A DNA stretch of 50,308 nucleotides from Selenomonadales bacterium UBA7018 (GCA_002448305.1 DJWY01000029.1:33624-83931); one strand, 5' to 3'; shown: positions 7,744-16,977, numbered from the stretch's first letter. Notes: generated by a model not told the origin, from the sequence alone. Program-made: numbers and translations.

Positions 7744-10700
7744 AAGAAATCCAATGGTCAGCGTGATTTTAACGAGCTATAATCATGCGGCATATGTTGC
7801 GGCGGCGATTGAGAGCGTTTTGAATCAGACGTTCACCGACTTTGAACTTTTGATAATCGACGACGGCTCCAAAGATAATAGCCGCGAAATTATAAAACAT
7901 TTCGATGACCCGCGTATTAAAACTTTCCTGTACGAAGAAAATCGCGGTCCGGTAATTGCGATTCGCGACGCCGTGAAATCTGCGCGGGGAAAATATATCG
8001 CAGTTCACCACTCGGACGATTTATGGGATTTTGACAAACTCGAAAAGCAGGTTAATTTTCTTGAGCGCAACGAGAATTATGCGGCGTGTTTCACGTGGGT
8101 TGAGTTTATTGACGAGCAGGGAAATTTGCGTGAGCTTGCCGACAATGACTTTTACAAGAAAATTTTTGAACAGCCTAATCGTTCGCGGGCTGAGTGGCTA
8201 AATTATTTTTTCTACAAAACGAATTGTCTTTGCCATCCGTCAGCTATGGTGCGGCGCGAAGCTTATGAGAAATACGGCTTGCTTAATCTGAATGGCTTTT
8301 GGCAACTTCCGGATTATTTAATGTGGATTCGGCTTTGTTTTCACGAAGAAATTTTTATTATGCCGGAACGTTTGACGAAATTTCGCTTGCGTCGCGACAA
8401 ACAAGAGAATACTTCGGCGACGAATTGTGAAAAACTCATACGGTTGGAGCTGGAATTCTTTTTCATAGCGCAGGAATTTATTCGCAATTTTCCGGACGAT
8501 AAATTTTTCCTTGAGGTTTTCCCCGAAGCTAAAAAATTTCTGATTAACGGGCAGATTAATTATCGATTTGCCTTTGCTAGATTTTGTTTGGAAAAGAAAT
8601 TCGTTTCGCCTGCCGCATTTCAACTTGCGGGATTAGAGATTCTAAAAGATTTGCTTGCCAATCCCGCCGACGCCGCGCAGATTAAAAAGCTCTACGACTA
8701 CGACGAAAAAAGTTTTTTGAGTGACGGCGGCAACTTCGACATATTCAATCTTGTACAGAAATTTTCTATGCTTCGTGCTGAAATTTTTGCTGGCGACGAC
8801 GTGGAATTTCGCAAAGCTGGGGAAAAAATTATCAATGTCGACGCGGCGGGGAAATTTTACGGGCGCATTGATTTAAATATTGAACGTTCGATTCAATTTT
8901 TGCGCTTCGACCCCGACACGAATTTTATTTCCGTCAAGATAAATCGCGTTCTGATTAATGGCGAGGAGCATGAAATTTTCTCGGATAATTCCGGCGAAAT
9001 TGTCGAAGGATTTCGCAGATTTTGGACGAGCGACCCGCAAATTGTTTTCAAAGTTGGCGATTTGTCGGGGCATATAACTTTTGAAGTTTTCGGAGAGCGC
9101 GAGGCGAATTTTAATGCCATTCTCGACCAAAATTTAAAAATGCTTATCAAGGAAAACGAGAGATTACGAACAGAAAATAAGCAACTTGAAAAGTTTAAGG
9201 ATTCATTTTTGAATTTAGATTCATGGAAGTTAGAAGAAAAATTTAGCGACTTTCAGGACTGGCTTCATTACGATAACAAGGAAAAATTTGTTTCGGCGGC
9301 TCGTCGTTTTTATAAATCAATGCCGCTTGACGAAGAGAAAAAAATCGCGCTCAAGGATAAATTTTACACGATTTTTGCGCCGCTGATAAAAAATACTCGG
9401 CGTTATAAAATTTGGAAAATGGGCAATAATGAATTTGTGCCGCGACAAATTATTCAGGAGCAAAGCGAATTTGACGGCGAACTTTTAGAGCAACCAGGCA
9501 AAATCGCGATTCAAGCGCACATTTTTTATTTAGATTTGCTCAAAGAAATTGTTTCGTATTGCGCTAAAATGCCTTATAAATTCGACGCGCTGGTTTCGCT
9601 TGTAGATGAATCAGCGGTAGAAAAAGTTCGTTCTGCCTTTGAAAAAATTCCGAATGCGGAAAAAGTTATAGTGCGTGTCGTGCCCAATCGCGGGCGTGAT
9701 GTCGCGCCTTTTTTAGTAGGTTTCGGCGATATTTTGCCAAAATATGACTTTGTAGCGCATATTCACTCGAAAAAATCACTTTATACAGGTTCTGAACAAG
9801 AAAATTGGCGAAAATATTTGTTTAAAGCCTTGCTTGGCGACGAAAAGCGTATCAGAAAAATTTTCAAAGCTTTTGCGGACAATAAGTCAGTCGGCGTCAT
9901 TTATCCGCGCCCTGCACCGAATCTTCCCTACGTTGCGTTCACGTGGCTATCGAATTTGCAAGCCGGTATGAAACTTTTAAGCCGAATAAACGTTCCGCCG
10001 AATAAAACGACTTATTTTGAATTCCCTGCCGGGACAATGTTTTGGGCGCGAACGGCGGCTTTGAATAAATTTTTCGCGGCAAAATTTACTTTTGAGGACT
10101 TCCCGCCCGAACACGGGCAAAATGACGGAACGCTTGCTCACGCCTTTGAACGCTCGATTTTACTTGCAACTCAAGCCGAAAATATGATTTTTTACGAATT
10201 TGAGCCGACTAACGATAATTATTTAATCAATTTGGGCAGTAAAAATCTTTGGCAATATCATAATCGCACAGACGCTGAAGTTCGCGAAATCGTCCTGAAT
10301 CAAGCCGAAATTATTTCTTTCGACGTGTTCGATACGCTTTTAATGCGCTATGTCGCTAAACCTTACCACGTAAATGAAATTATTCGCCTAAAAGTTGAGG
10401 ATTTACTCGGAAAAAGTTTCGATTTCCCAACTTTGCGCCTTAAAGCCGAAGAATTTGCCCGCAAAAAAAAGAATTCTGATGTTAATCTCGACGAAATTTA
10501 TCAAAGCTTCGGCGAACTGACTAATTTGGACGCGGAAACTTGTAAAACAATTCGCGAGCTAGAAATTTCTACCGAACTTGAATTGATTCTGCCGCGCGAA
10601 AAAATTATCGGCTGGTTCAAAGAATCTCTGAAACGCGGGAAAAATGTTTGGATTATTTCCGATATGTATATGCAAAAGCCCGATTTTGAACGAATTTTGA

Positions 10701-12079
10701 CGAAATGCGGCGTTAAAGGCTATCAAAAACTCCTAATTTCTTCCGAAACGAGCTTGCGCAAAGATACGGCGGCTATTTGGGATTATCTCGCCGAAAAAAA
10801 GCTAAATACCCCCGAAAAATTTCTCCATATTGGCGATAACGAGCAAAGCGATTTCCAATTAGCTTGCGATAGGAATTTTGGCGGCTATCACGTCATGAGC
10901 GCAGTAAATCTCCTGTCGCAAGTGCCTTTCGGGCGCAATTTATTGGAGCAACTCGGCTATAAAATGTCGCTTTACGCCGGAATTTTGCTCGGAATCGTCC
11001 TTGCTAAAAAATTTCAAGACCCTTTCGCACTCCACGACGATAACGGACGACTTGTTATAAAAAATTTCCGCGATTTGGGCTATTGGTTCTACGGAATCCC
11101 GCTTTTAACTTTTATTCTCTGGCTAATTCAAAATTTGCGCCGCGATAACGTCAAAAAAATACTCTTCCTAGCCCGCGACGGCTTTTTTCTCCAAATTTTA
11201 TATGAATTCGTCGCGAAACTACTAAAAATTGAGCCACTACCCTCAAATTATTTCTATTCCTCGCGTCGCGCCGTCACAGTCGCTTCTATTCGCGAAATTT
11301 CGCAGGCAAAAAGCCTTTTAAAACTAAAATTTCAAGGTTCCACTAAACATTTCTTCAAAGTCCGTTTCGGTTTGGATTTAGACGACGATAACAAAATTAT
11401 TCTGCCCGAAAAGGATTTTTCTACCGTTTCTAAGCTTATCGACGCCCATTCTAACGAAATTTTGCAAAATGCCGCCCTTGAACGCGCTAATTATGAAAAA
11501 TATATCGCTAATCTCGGCAATCTCGATAATGTCGGCGTCGTCGATATGGGTTATTCCGGCACAATTCAATTTTACCTCCAGAAATTAACCAAAAAAACTT
11601 TCACAGGCTATTATTTCGCCACCGCCGCCACTAATCATTTCGGAAAAGACGCCGCTAATCGAATGCGCGGTTGTTTTACCGAAAATGACGACTACGCACA
11701 GACAAATTGCGCTATTTATCGCTATCAACTCCTGTTCGAGACCATTTTAACCGCTCCAGACCCTCAACTTAAACATTTTGACGCAAATGGCAAGCCTATT
11801 TTCGCCGAACCTGAACCAGTTCAAAATAATTTCGGCGAAATTCGCGAGATTCACGAGGGAATTAAGGATTTTTGCCGCGATGTACTAGAAATTTTCGGAA
11901 ATATTATTCTGCGCGTCCCCATTGATAATAATTTCGTCGATTCTTGGGTTAGAGCCTTCGTCAACGATACAAAAATTATTTCTCCCAATCTGCGCGGAAT
12001 TTTCACGCTCGACGACGAATATTGCAATACTTTTCACGGCAACGCATTAGATTTTTACTTAGGAAAGACAAAAACTTAA
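7736..12079 (+). CDS. Multidomain glycan-assembly protein: GT2 glycosyltransferase, RgpF-like domain, HAD-like domain
   Basis: The product has 1447 residues. Residues 1-240 are a GT2/GT-A glycosyltransferase (SVILTSYNHAAYVAAAIES, IIDDGSKDNS, and the acidic HHSDDLW metal site). A middle linker includes a short coiled coil near 468-485. Residues 590-825 resemble RgpF of rhamnan synthesis (AIQAHIFYLDLL, PNRGRDVAPFL, HIHSKKS, FPAGTMFWAR). Residues 857-1060 resemble a HAD domain (SFDVFDTLL, WIISDMYM, HIGDNEQSDF), and 1060-1447 resemble the region that follows HAD domains in the COG5610 group (FLARDGFFL, YFYSSRRAV). It probably assembles or modifies a rhamnose-containing or similar surface polysaccharide in the cytoplasm. 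AAGGAG at 7723-7728 serves its ATG inside the end of the KAS III gene. Confidence 0.85.
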   Translation: MAKRNPMVSVILTSYNHAAYVAAAIESVLNQTFTDFELLIIDDGSKDNSREIIKHFDDPRIKTFLYEENRGPVIAIRDAVKSARGKYIAVHHSDDLWDFDKLEKQVNFLERNENYAACFTWVEFIDEQGNLRELADNDFYKKIFEQPNRSRAEWLNYFFYKTNCLCHPSAMVRREAYEKYGLLNLNGFWQLPDYLMWIRLCFHEEIFIMPERLTKFRLRRDKQENTSATNCEKLIRLELEFFFIAQEFIRNFPDDKFFLEVFPEAKKFLINGQINYRFAFARFCLEKKFVSPAAFQLAGLEILKDLLANPADAAQIKKLYDYDEKSFLSDGGNFDIFNLVQKFSMLRAEIFAGDDVEFRKAGEKIINVDAAGKFYGRIDLNIERSIQFLRFDPDTNFISVKINRVLINGEEHEIFSDNSGEIVEGFRRFWTSDPQIVFKVGDLSGHITFEVFGEREANFNAILDQNLKMLIKENERLRTENKQLEKFKDSFLNLDSWKLEEKFSDFQDWLHYDNKEKFVSAARRFYKSMPLDEEKKIALKDKFYTIFAPLIKNTRRYKIWKMGNNEFVPRQIIQEQSEFDGELLEQPGKIAIQAHIFYLDLLKEIVSYCAKMPYKFDALVSLVDESAVEKVRSAFEKIPNAEKVIVRVVPNRGRDVAPFLVGFGDILPKYDFVAHIHSKKSLYTGSEQENWRKYLFKALLGDEKRIRKIFKAFADNKSVGVIYPRPAPNLPYVAFTWLSNLQAGMKLLSRINVPPNKTTYFEFPAGTMFWARTAALNKFFAAKFTFEDFPPEHGQNDGTLAHAFERSILLATQAENMIFYEFEPTNDNYLINLGSKNLWQYHNRTDAEVREIVLNQAEIISFDVFDTLLMRYVAKPYHVNEIIRLKVEDLLGKSFDFPTLRLKAEEFARKKKNSDVNLDEIYQSFGELTNLDAETCKTIRELEISTELELILPREKIIGWFKESLKRGKNVWIISDMYMQKPDFERILTKCGVKGYQKLLISSETSLRKDTAAIWDYLAEKKLNTPEKFLHIGDNEQSDFQLACDRNFGGYHVMSAVNLLSQVPFGRNLLEQLGYKMSLYAGILLGIVLAKKFQDPFALHDDNGRLVIKNFRDLGYWFYGIPLLTFILWLIQNLRRDNVKKILFLARDGFFLQILYEFVAKLLKIEPLPSNYFYSSRRAVTVASIREISQAKSLLKLKFQGSTKHFFKVRFGLDLDDDNKIILPEKDFSTVSKLIDAHSNEILQNAALERANYEKYIANLGNLDNVGVVDMGYSGTIQFYLQKLTKKTFTGYYFATAATNHFGKDAANRMRGCFTENDDYAQTNCAIYRYQLLFETILTAPDPQLKHFDANGKPIFAEPEPVQNNFGEIREIHEGIKDFCRDVLEIFGNIILRVPIDNNFVDSWVRAFVNDTKIISPNLRGIFTLDDEYCNTFHGNALDFYLGKTKT

Positions 12080-12085
12080 TAAAAA

Positions 12086-12123
12086 AGCTGTCACCCTTGA
12101 TTGAGTGGCAGCTAATTTTTTTT
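12086..12123. terminator. Bidirectional intrinsic terminator between convergent genes
   Basis: The 9-bp stem AGCTGTCAC / GTGGCAGCT (one G-U pair) with a 10-base loop is followed by eight T on the plus strand and preceded by six A, which read as T on the minus strand. It can stop both the glycan operon and the convergent ligase gene. Confidence 0.85.
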
Positions 12124-13762
12124 AGCTCCGATTTTCCAGCGCAACCAGCTTATCTGCACCGTAACGCTTGCGCAAAGTCGGCTTTTCTATCTTTCCGGTC
12201 GCATTTCTCGGCACGTCAGCGAAAATTATCTTCTTCGGTCGCTTATAACGCGGCAATTCTAAGCAGAAATTGTTAATTTCCTCTTCCGTGCACTCAATTC
12301 CAGGTTGAATTTCGACTATCGCCGCTGAAATTTCGCCTAAACGCCTGTCAGGCAAGCCAATTACCGCCACATCTTTAATTTTCTCGAATTTGTGCAGGAA
12401 ATCTTCTATCTGAACCGGATAAATATTCTCGCCGCCGCTTACTATAACATCTTTTTTCCTGTCAACCAAGAAATAAAAGCCGTCAGCGTCCTGCATCGCC
12501 ATATCTCCAGTAAAAAGCCAGCCATTTTTCAAAACTTCCGCCGTCGCCTTCGGATCATTGTAATAACACGTCATCACGCCCGGTCCACGCACGCATAATT
12601 CGCCGACGCAACCGCGAATAACTTTATTTCCGTCTTCGTCAACGATTTTACACTCCCAACGATAGCCCGGAACACCAATCGCCCCGACTTTTTCTATATT
12701 TTCAAGCCCTAAATGCACGCAACCTGGTCCAGTCGACTCGCTAAGGCCGTAATTCGTGTCGTAATCGTGATTCGGGAAGTATTTTTTCCAACGACGTATC
12801 AAACTCGGCGGAACCGGCTGCGCTCCTATGTGCATTAGCCGCCACTGCTTTAAATTTTCGTAATCCGAAAGTTTTATGTCGCCTCTGTCCAAAGCGTCAA
12901 CTATATCTTGCGCCCAAGGCACTAAAAGCCAGACGATTGTACATTTTTCCTTTGAAATCGCGTCCAAAATGATTTCCGGCTTCGTTCCCTTCAATAAAAC
13001 CGCTTTCGACCCCGCTACCAAGCTTCCCATCCAATGAAATTTCGCTCCTGTGTGATATAACGGCGGTATGCATAAAAAATTGTCCGAACGGCTCGTTAAA
13101 TGGTGTTTTTGCTCCATTTGCGCCGCTTGCGTCAAACTTTTGTGCTTGTGCAGTATCGCTTTCGGAAATCCTGTCGTCCCTGACGAAAAATATATCGCTC
13201 CGAAGTCGTCTTCCGTGATTCCGCCGACCATTGGCTTTAAACTTGAGCAATCATCAACCATTATGTGATAACTCTCCGCGAAACTCGGACAATTATCGCC
13301 TACATATATCAAAAGTCGCCCTTTCGATAGCCTTTCCGCGTTCGTTTCGATTCTTCCTATGAATTCCGAACCGAAAATTATCACATCGACCTCTGCTAGC
13401 TCCGCGCAGTACAAAATTTCCGTCGCATCGTAGCGAAAATTGAACGGAACCGCGATTGCGCCCGATTTCAGCACGCCAAAATATATCGGCAGCCACTCCA
13501 GGCAGTTATACATCAAAATTGCGACCTTATCGCCCTTCCGAACCCCGCGTTCTATCAGTAAATTCGCGCAACGGTTCGCTTTTTCGTCGAATACGCGCCA
13601 TGTTATTTCCCTGCGATACGGCGCAAACGAATTTGACTCTATCAGGCTGAATTCTTTCCAACTCATGCGCCGCCCGTCCGCTACCGTCGGATTTAATTCC
13701 ACCAGCGCGACTTCATCGCCGTATAACGCCGCGTTGCGCTCCAAATATTCCATTACTGGCAT
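12122..13762 (-). CDS. Class I adenylate-forming acyl-CoA synthetase / AMP-dependent ligase
   Basis: The 546-residue enzyme has the P-loop-like YFSSGTTGFPKAILHKH, the NYGLSESTG motif, WLFTGDMAMQDADGFYFLVDRKKD and the C-terminal catalytic lysine segment NATGKIEKPTL. It activates a carboxylic acid with ATP to an acyl-AMP and then transfers it, normally to CoA. Overall it resembles medium/long-chain fatty-acyl-CoA ligases, but the acid cannot be read from sequence. ATG at 13762 is preceded by AAAGGAG. Terminators flank the gene on both sides, so it is its own unit. Lying convergent to the KAS III/glycosyltransferase operon, it could supply an acyl primer, but that is only an inference. Confidence 0.88.
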   Translation of the reverse strand: MPVMEYLERNAALYGDEVALVELNPTVADGRRMSWKEFSLIESNSFAPYRREITWRVFDEKANRCANLLIERGVRKGDKVAILMYNCLEWLPIYFGVLKSGAIAVPFNFRYDATEILYCAELAEVDVIIFGSEFIGRIETNAERLSKGRLLIYVGDNCPSFAESYHIMVDDCSSLKPMVGGITEDDFGAIYFSSGTTGFPKAILHKHKSLTQAAQMEQKHHLTSRSDNFLCIPPLYHTGAKFHWMGSLVAGSKAVLLKGTKPEIILDAISKEKCTIVWLLVPWAQDIVDALDRGDIKLSDYENLKQWRLMHIGAQPVPPSLIRRWKKYFPNHDYDTNYGLSESTGPGCVHLGLENIEKVGAIGVPGYRWECKIVDEDGNKVIRGCVGELCVRGPGVMTCYYNDPKATAEVLKNGWLFTGDMAMQDADGFYFLVDRKKDVIVSGGENIYPVQIEDFLHKFEKIKDVAVIGLPDRRLGEISAAIVEIQPGIECTEEEINNFCLELPRYKRPKKIIFADVPRNATGKIEKPTLRKRYGADKLVALENRS

Positions 13763-13831
13763 TATTTCTTGCTCCTTTGCTGAAATTTTTTATTCCGCGC
13801 CCTATTCTACACCCTAAAGACAAAATTTAAA

Positions 13832-13862
13832 AGCTCTCCGCGCCATTTCGGAGAGCTTTTTT
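13832..13862. terminator. Intrinsic terminator between the HAD phosphatase and the ligase gene
   Basis: Perfect 9-bp stem AGCTCTCCG / CGGAGAGCT, 8-base loop, T-run on the plus strand and a shorter T-rich tail on the minus strand. For the minus-strand genes it ends the GH13-HAD operon before the ligase gene. Confidence 0.8.
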
Positions 13863-13865
13863 GCT

Positions 13866-14648
13866 TTATTCATTGTAAAAATTATTCAGCATTGCGCCGA
13901 CTGATTCAAATATCCGCGTCGCCTCATTTTTAACGAAATCTTTCGCCGTAGCAACCGTAAATCCGCCAAAATGCCGAATCATCGGTAAATCGTTCGATTC
14001 ATCGCCGATTACGTAAGTTTTTCCGCGCCAATCGCAAATTTTTAGCAGATTTTCCACTCCAACCGCCTTATTCATGCCCGAAATTACTATATCTAAGCTG
14101 TGTGTATTTTTTTGCGCAAAAATCGCGTCGCCATATTTTTTATTGAGCATATCGGCGGCATTTTGCGCCGCTTCGGGGCTTTCAAAGTCCAATGCAAGCT
14201 GATTTATTTGCGGCAAGTCGTCTATCTGCGCGGCGTCGATTATGTCTACAGGAAATTTCCAACGTTCGCGCTCGCGTAATACCCATGAAGTCGGTTTGAC
14301 GTTCGCGCAATACACTTTTTCCGCCGCTTCAAAGGCAAAATGCATACTTTTCGCCGCTAACGGCTCATTTATTATCGCTTTCAAGATTTTTTTCGGTAAT
14401 TCCGTCTCGAAAATTACTTTTCCGCCGCCGTCGTGGATTATCGCGCCGTTTTCGCATATCGCAAAGTCAATTTTTAGTCCATATTCTTTTAAATGCGGCG
14501 TCAACATGATATAAGCGCGTCCAGTTACTATTCCAAATTTATTTCCCGCCGCTCGCCAAGCACTTATCGCCGATAAATTTTCCGCCGTTATCGCCTGATT
14601 TATAAATAATGTCCCGTCAAAATCGCTCGCCGCCACTTTAAAACTCAT
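13866..14648 (-). CDS. Cof-type HAD-superfamily phosphatase
   Basis: The 260-residue cytoplasmic hydrolase has motif I SDFDGTLF (nucleophile and acid/base Asp), a GIVTGR threonine motif and the terminal GDESNDLPMIRHFGG motif of the Cof/YidA class, which dephosphorylate sugar phosphates and related metabolites. The ATG at 14648 follows GGAGG with a suitable gap; an upstream in-frame extension is basic and not family-like. It overlaps the 3' end of the GH13 gene by 11 bases, so the two are cotranscribed and it may act on a sugar phosphate from that pathway. Substrate unknown. Confidence 0.88.
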   Translation of the reverse strand: MSFKVAASDFDGTLFINQAITAENLSAISAWRAAGNKFGIVTGRAYIMLTPHLKEYGLKIDFAICENGAIIHDGGGKVIFETELPKKILKAIINEPLAAKSMHFAFEAAEKVYCANVKPTSWVLRERERWKFPVDIIDAAQIDDLPQINQLALDFESPEAAQNAADMLNKKYGDAIFAQKNTHSLDIVISGMNKAVGVENLLKICDWRGKTYVIGDESNDLPMIRHFGGFTVATAKDFVKNEATRIFESVGAMLNNFYNE

Positions 14649-16344
14649 AAATCGCCGCCTCCGTCGCTCGCAAGTAATTTTTTTCGTCCGCGTAGTTCCC
14701 AATAACTTTTTTTCCGCCGGAAATAGGCAATTTTACGTCGTGCGTCGTGAAATTTACTGTGATTATCAACTTTTTCTCGCCTAAACTGCGACTGAACATG
14801 TAAATTTCTTCGTTTTCGGGATAAAGTTCCTCGTATTCGCCATTCAAAAGAATTTCGCTTGAATTACGCAGTTTGCTAAGCTTGCGATAAAAATTCAGCA
14901 CGGAATCCGGATTTTTTTCCTCAATTTCGACGTTGCAAGCCTTAAAATCGCTATGAACCGGCAACCAAGCCTTTCCGCTCGTAAATCCTGCATTTTTTTC
15001 CGAATTCCATTGCATAGGCGTCCGCGCATTGTCCCGACTAAATTTTTGCACGAATTTCATAGCTTCTTTGTCGCTTAAACCCTCTTCACGCGCTAATTTG
15101 TAATTTCCATGCGACGAAATGTCATCATAATCGCTAATCGAATCAAATTTTGTGTTATCAAGCCCAATTTCTTCGCCCTGATAGATAAACGGCGTCCCGC
15201 GCAGGCTAAAAAGTACTATCGCAAGGGCTTTTGCCGCCAATTTTTTATCAGTTCCACTCACAAAAAAGTTATTTACCGAGCGCGGCTTGTCGTGATTCTC
15301 AAAATATATCGGGTACCAAAGATTTTTCGTCGATTTTTGGCTATCGCTCAATGCTTTTTTCAATTCGCTTAACCGAATCGGCTTTGAATGGTGCCAAACT
15401 TCGTCGCCGTTGTTAAACATTACATTTGAATGATTAAACTCGAAAAGCATATCAAAAACGCCGTTTTTGCCGACCCATTTCGATAAATCTTCCGATTTTA
15501 CGCTATTTGCCTCGCCGACAGTGAAAATATCGTGCCCGTCGAACACTTCGCGCCTAAATTCGTGCAGAAAATCCAAAATTCCTGGCGTATTGGCAATCAT
15601 ATTGTGCACAGAACACATTCCGTCGGGCATATCGGGCTTGCCGTCGGCTATTTTGCTCGGTTTTTTGATATAAACTATCGCATCAATGCGAAATCCGCCG
15701 ACGCCCTTATCCAACCAGAAATTTGCCGCGTCATAAAGTGCTTTTCTGACTTCTGGATTCTCCCAATTTAAGTCCGGTTGTTGTTTTGCGAACGTATGCA
15801 GATAATATTGCTGGCGTTCTTCGCAAAATTCCCACGCACTTCCGCCGAAAATCCCGCGCCAATTAGTTTTTTCGTCGCGCCAGATGTACCAATCGGCTTT
15901 TGGATTAGTTTTACTCGATTTTGACTCCAAAAACCAAGAATGTTGGTCGGAACTGTGATTAAAAACCAAATCCATGACGATTTTTATGCCGCGTTTGCGA
16001 GATTCGGCAATCAATTCGTCGAAATCGTCCATATTTCCGAATCGCGGGTCAATATCGGTATAATTTGCAATGTCGTAGCCGTTATCGACCATAGGCGACG
16101 GATAAATTGGCGTCAACCAAATCGCGCACGCGCCCAAACTCTTAATGTAGTCTAGTTTTTTAATAATTCCTTGCAAATCGCCGGTTCCGGAGCCGTTTGT
16201 GTCCAAAAAACTCTTCGGATAGATTTGGTAGACCGGATTTTTCTGCCACCAACGCAAATTTTCGGCTCCAAAGGCGATTGTCGGTGAAAAATAAGCCGCC
16301 GCGCCCATAATCAATGCTCCTTTGATAAATTCTCGTCGATTCAT
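14638..16344 (-). CDS. Tat-exported GH13 alpha-glucosidase (oligo-1,6-glucosidase-like)
   Basis: The 568-residue protein starts with a twin-arginine signal, MNRREFIKGALIMGAAAYF, then an AFG/AENL-type cleavage region and the GH13 barrel. Catalytic residues are visible: Asp221 in FRIDAI, Glu278 in TVGEANS and Asp352 in FENHDKPRS; region I reads DLVFNHSS. It should hydrolyse short alpha-glucosides (isomaltose or maltooligosaccharide type) in the periplasm. Most oligo-1,6-glucosidases are cytoplasmic, so the Tat signal is notable. The ATG at 16344 lies after AAGGAGG, which is also the 3' arm of a small hairpin. An in-frame ATG 17 codons upstream would bury the Tat motif and is rejected. Confidence 0.9.
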   Translation of the reverse strand: MNRREFIKGALIMGAAAYFSPTIAFGAENLRWWQKNPVYQIYPKSFLDTNGSGTGDLQGIIKKLDYIKSLGACAIWLTPIYPSPMVDNGYDIANYTDIDPRFGNMDDFDELIAESRKRGIKIVMDLVFNHSSDQHSWFLESKSSKTNPKADWYIWRDEKTNWRGIFGGSAWEFCEERQQYYLHTFAKQQPDLNWENPEVRKALYDAANFWLDKGVGGFRIDAIVYIKKPSKIADGKPDMPDGMCSVHNMIANTPGILDFLHEFRREVFDGHDIFTVGEANSVKSEDLSKWVGKNGVFDMLFEFNHSNVMFNNGDEVWHHSKPIRLSELKKALSDSQKSTKNLWYPIYFENHDKPRSVNNFFVSGTDKKLAAKALAIVLFSLRGTPFIYQGEEIGLDNTKFDSISDYDDISSHGNYKLAREEGLSDKEAMKFVQKFSRDNARTPMQWNSEKNAGFTSGKAWLPVHSDFKACNVEIEEKNPDSVLNFYRKLSKLRNSSEILLNGEYEELYPENEEIYMFSRSLGEKKLIITVNFTTHDVKLPISGGKKVIGNYADEKNYLRATEAAIYEF

Positions 16345-16347
16345 AAA

Positions 16348-16366
16348 AAAAACCTCCTTGCGGAGG
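16348..16366 (-). promoter_or_regulatory. Hairpin that contains the Shine-Dalgarno of the GH13 gene
   Basis: On the minus strand the RNA reads CCTCC-GCAA-GGAGG followed by a run of T and then the ATG of the GH13 gene. The 3' arm GGAGG is the ribosome binding site, the loop is a GNRA tetraloop, and the T-run would suit a weak terminator for the DUF1850 gene. The stem is only 5 bp, so its effect may be modest. Confidence 0.45.
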
Positions 16367-16378
16367 ATTTTAACTGAT

Positions 16379-16813
16379 TTAAAAGGTTTTGACAATGATT
16401 TTTGTGCCGACTGGGAAAATTTTATAAAGTTCGTAGGTATTATCGCCGATTGAGAGAGTTAATTGAGTGCCTTTGCCGGTACGGAGTTCCAAAAACGGAA
16501 ATTTGCGATTCATATCGAAGATAAACCAATCTTTATCGCGATAAAAGGTGCCGTCGTTTATATCGAAGGGCAAACCGACGCCTTGAGACTGATATTTAGT
16601 TCTGCGGAGTAAAAATTCGCCGTTTTTCAGTTCTAATTCTTCGATGACGGGAGTTTTTTGGACTGAATGGACAAATTTTATAGTTACGGGGAGATTTTCT
16701 TGATAATTTATGATTGAGAGTGTTTGAAAGTGATTTCCGACGAAAATTTTGTGTTGAAAAGTGGTTGAAGCCACGATTAGGAGCGCGAGAGCGGCGAGAA
16801 GTAAAAATTTCAT
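16379..16813 (-). CDS. DUF1850-family exported protein
   Basis: The 144-residue protein has an N-terminal hydrophobic segment (MKFLLLAALALLIVAS) and the family-typical FVHSVQKTPVIEEL and QGVGLPFDI stretches. DUF1850 proteins are small, usually encoded beside TRAP-type 4TM/12TM fusion permeases, and their role is unknown. No such permease is here. The ATG at 16813 follows GGAGG; upstream in-frame codons read back through the promoter and palindrome and are not coding. The gene starts the GH13-HAD operon, 34 bases before the GH13 start. Confidence 0.7.
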   Translation of the reverse strand: MKFLLLAALALLIVASTTFQHKIFVGNHFQTLSIINYQENLPVTIKFVHSVQKTPVIEELELKNGEFLLRRTKYQSQGVGLPFDINDGTFYRDKDWFIFDMNRKFPFLELRTGKGTQLTLSIGDNTYELYKIFPVGTKIIVKTF

Positions 16814-16844
16814 GATTTGAGCCTCCGAAAACGATTTTGGAGCG

Positions 16845-16850
16845 ATTATA
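16845..16850 (-). promoter_or_regulatory. Extended -10 promoter of the DUF1850-GH13-HAD operon
   Basis: The minus strand reads TGTTATAAT (extended -10, TGnTATAAT) with no good -35 box at the usual distance. Palindrome 1 is centred about 57 bases upstream of the expected start site, which would suit an activator. Confidence 0.55.
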
Positions 16851-16887
16851 ACAGAAAAAAGGCGTTGAAAACAGAGCAATTTACGTT

Positions 16888-16903
16888 TTCCATGTACATG
16901 GAA
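16888..16903. promoter_or_regulatory. Palindromic operator candidate, copy 1
   Basis: TTCCATGTACATGGAA is a perfect 16-bp palindrome. It sits in a 30-bp block (16881-16910) repeated with one main difference at 16971-17000. Its position near -57 of the DUF1850 promoter suggests regulator binding. Confidence 0.6.
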
Positions 16904-16977
16904 TTTGTATCGCGCCATTATGCGGCTTTTTTAAAGGGTACAAAAATCAGGGGCGTTTTGAGAGCGTATTTTACGTT

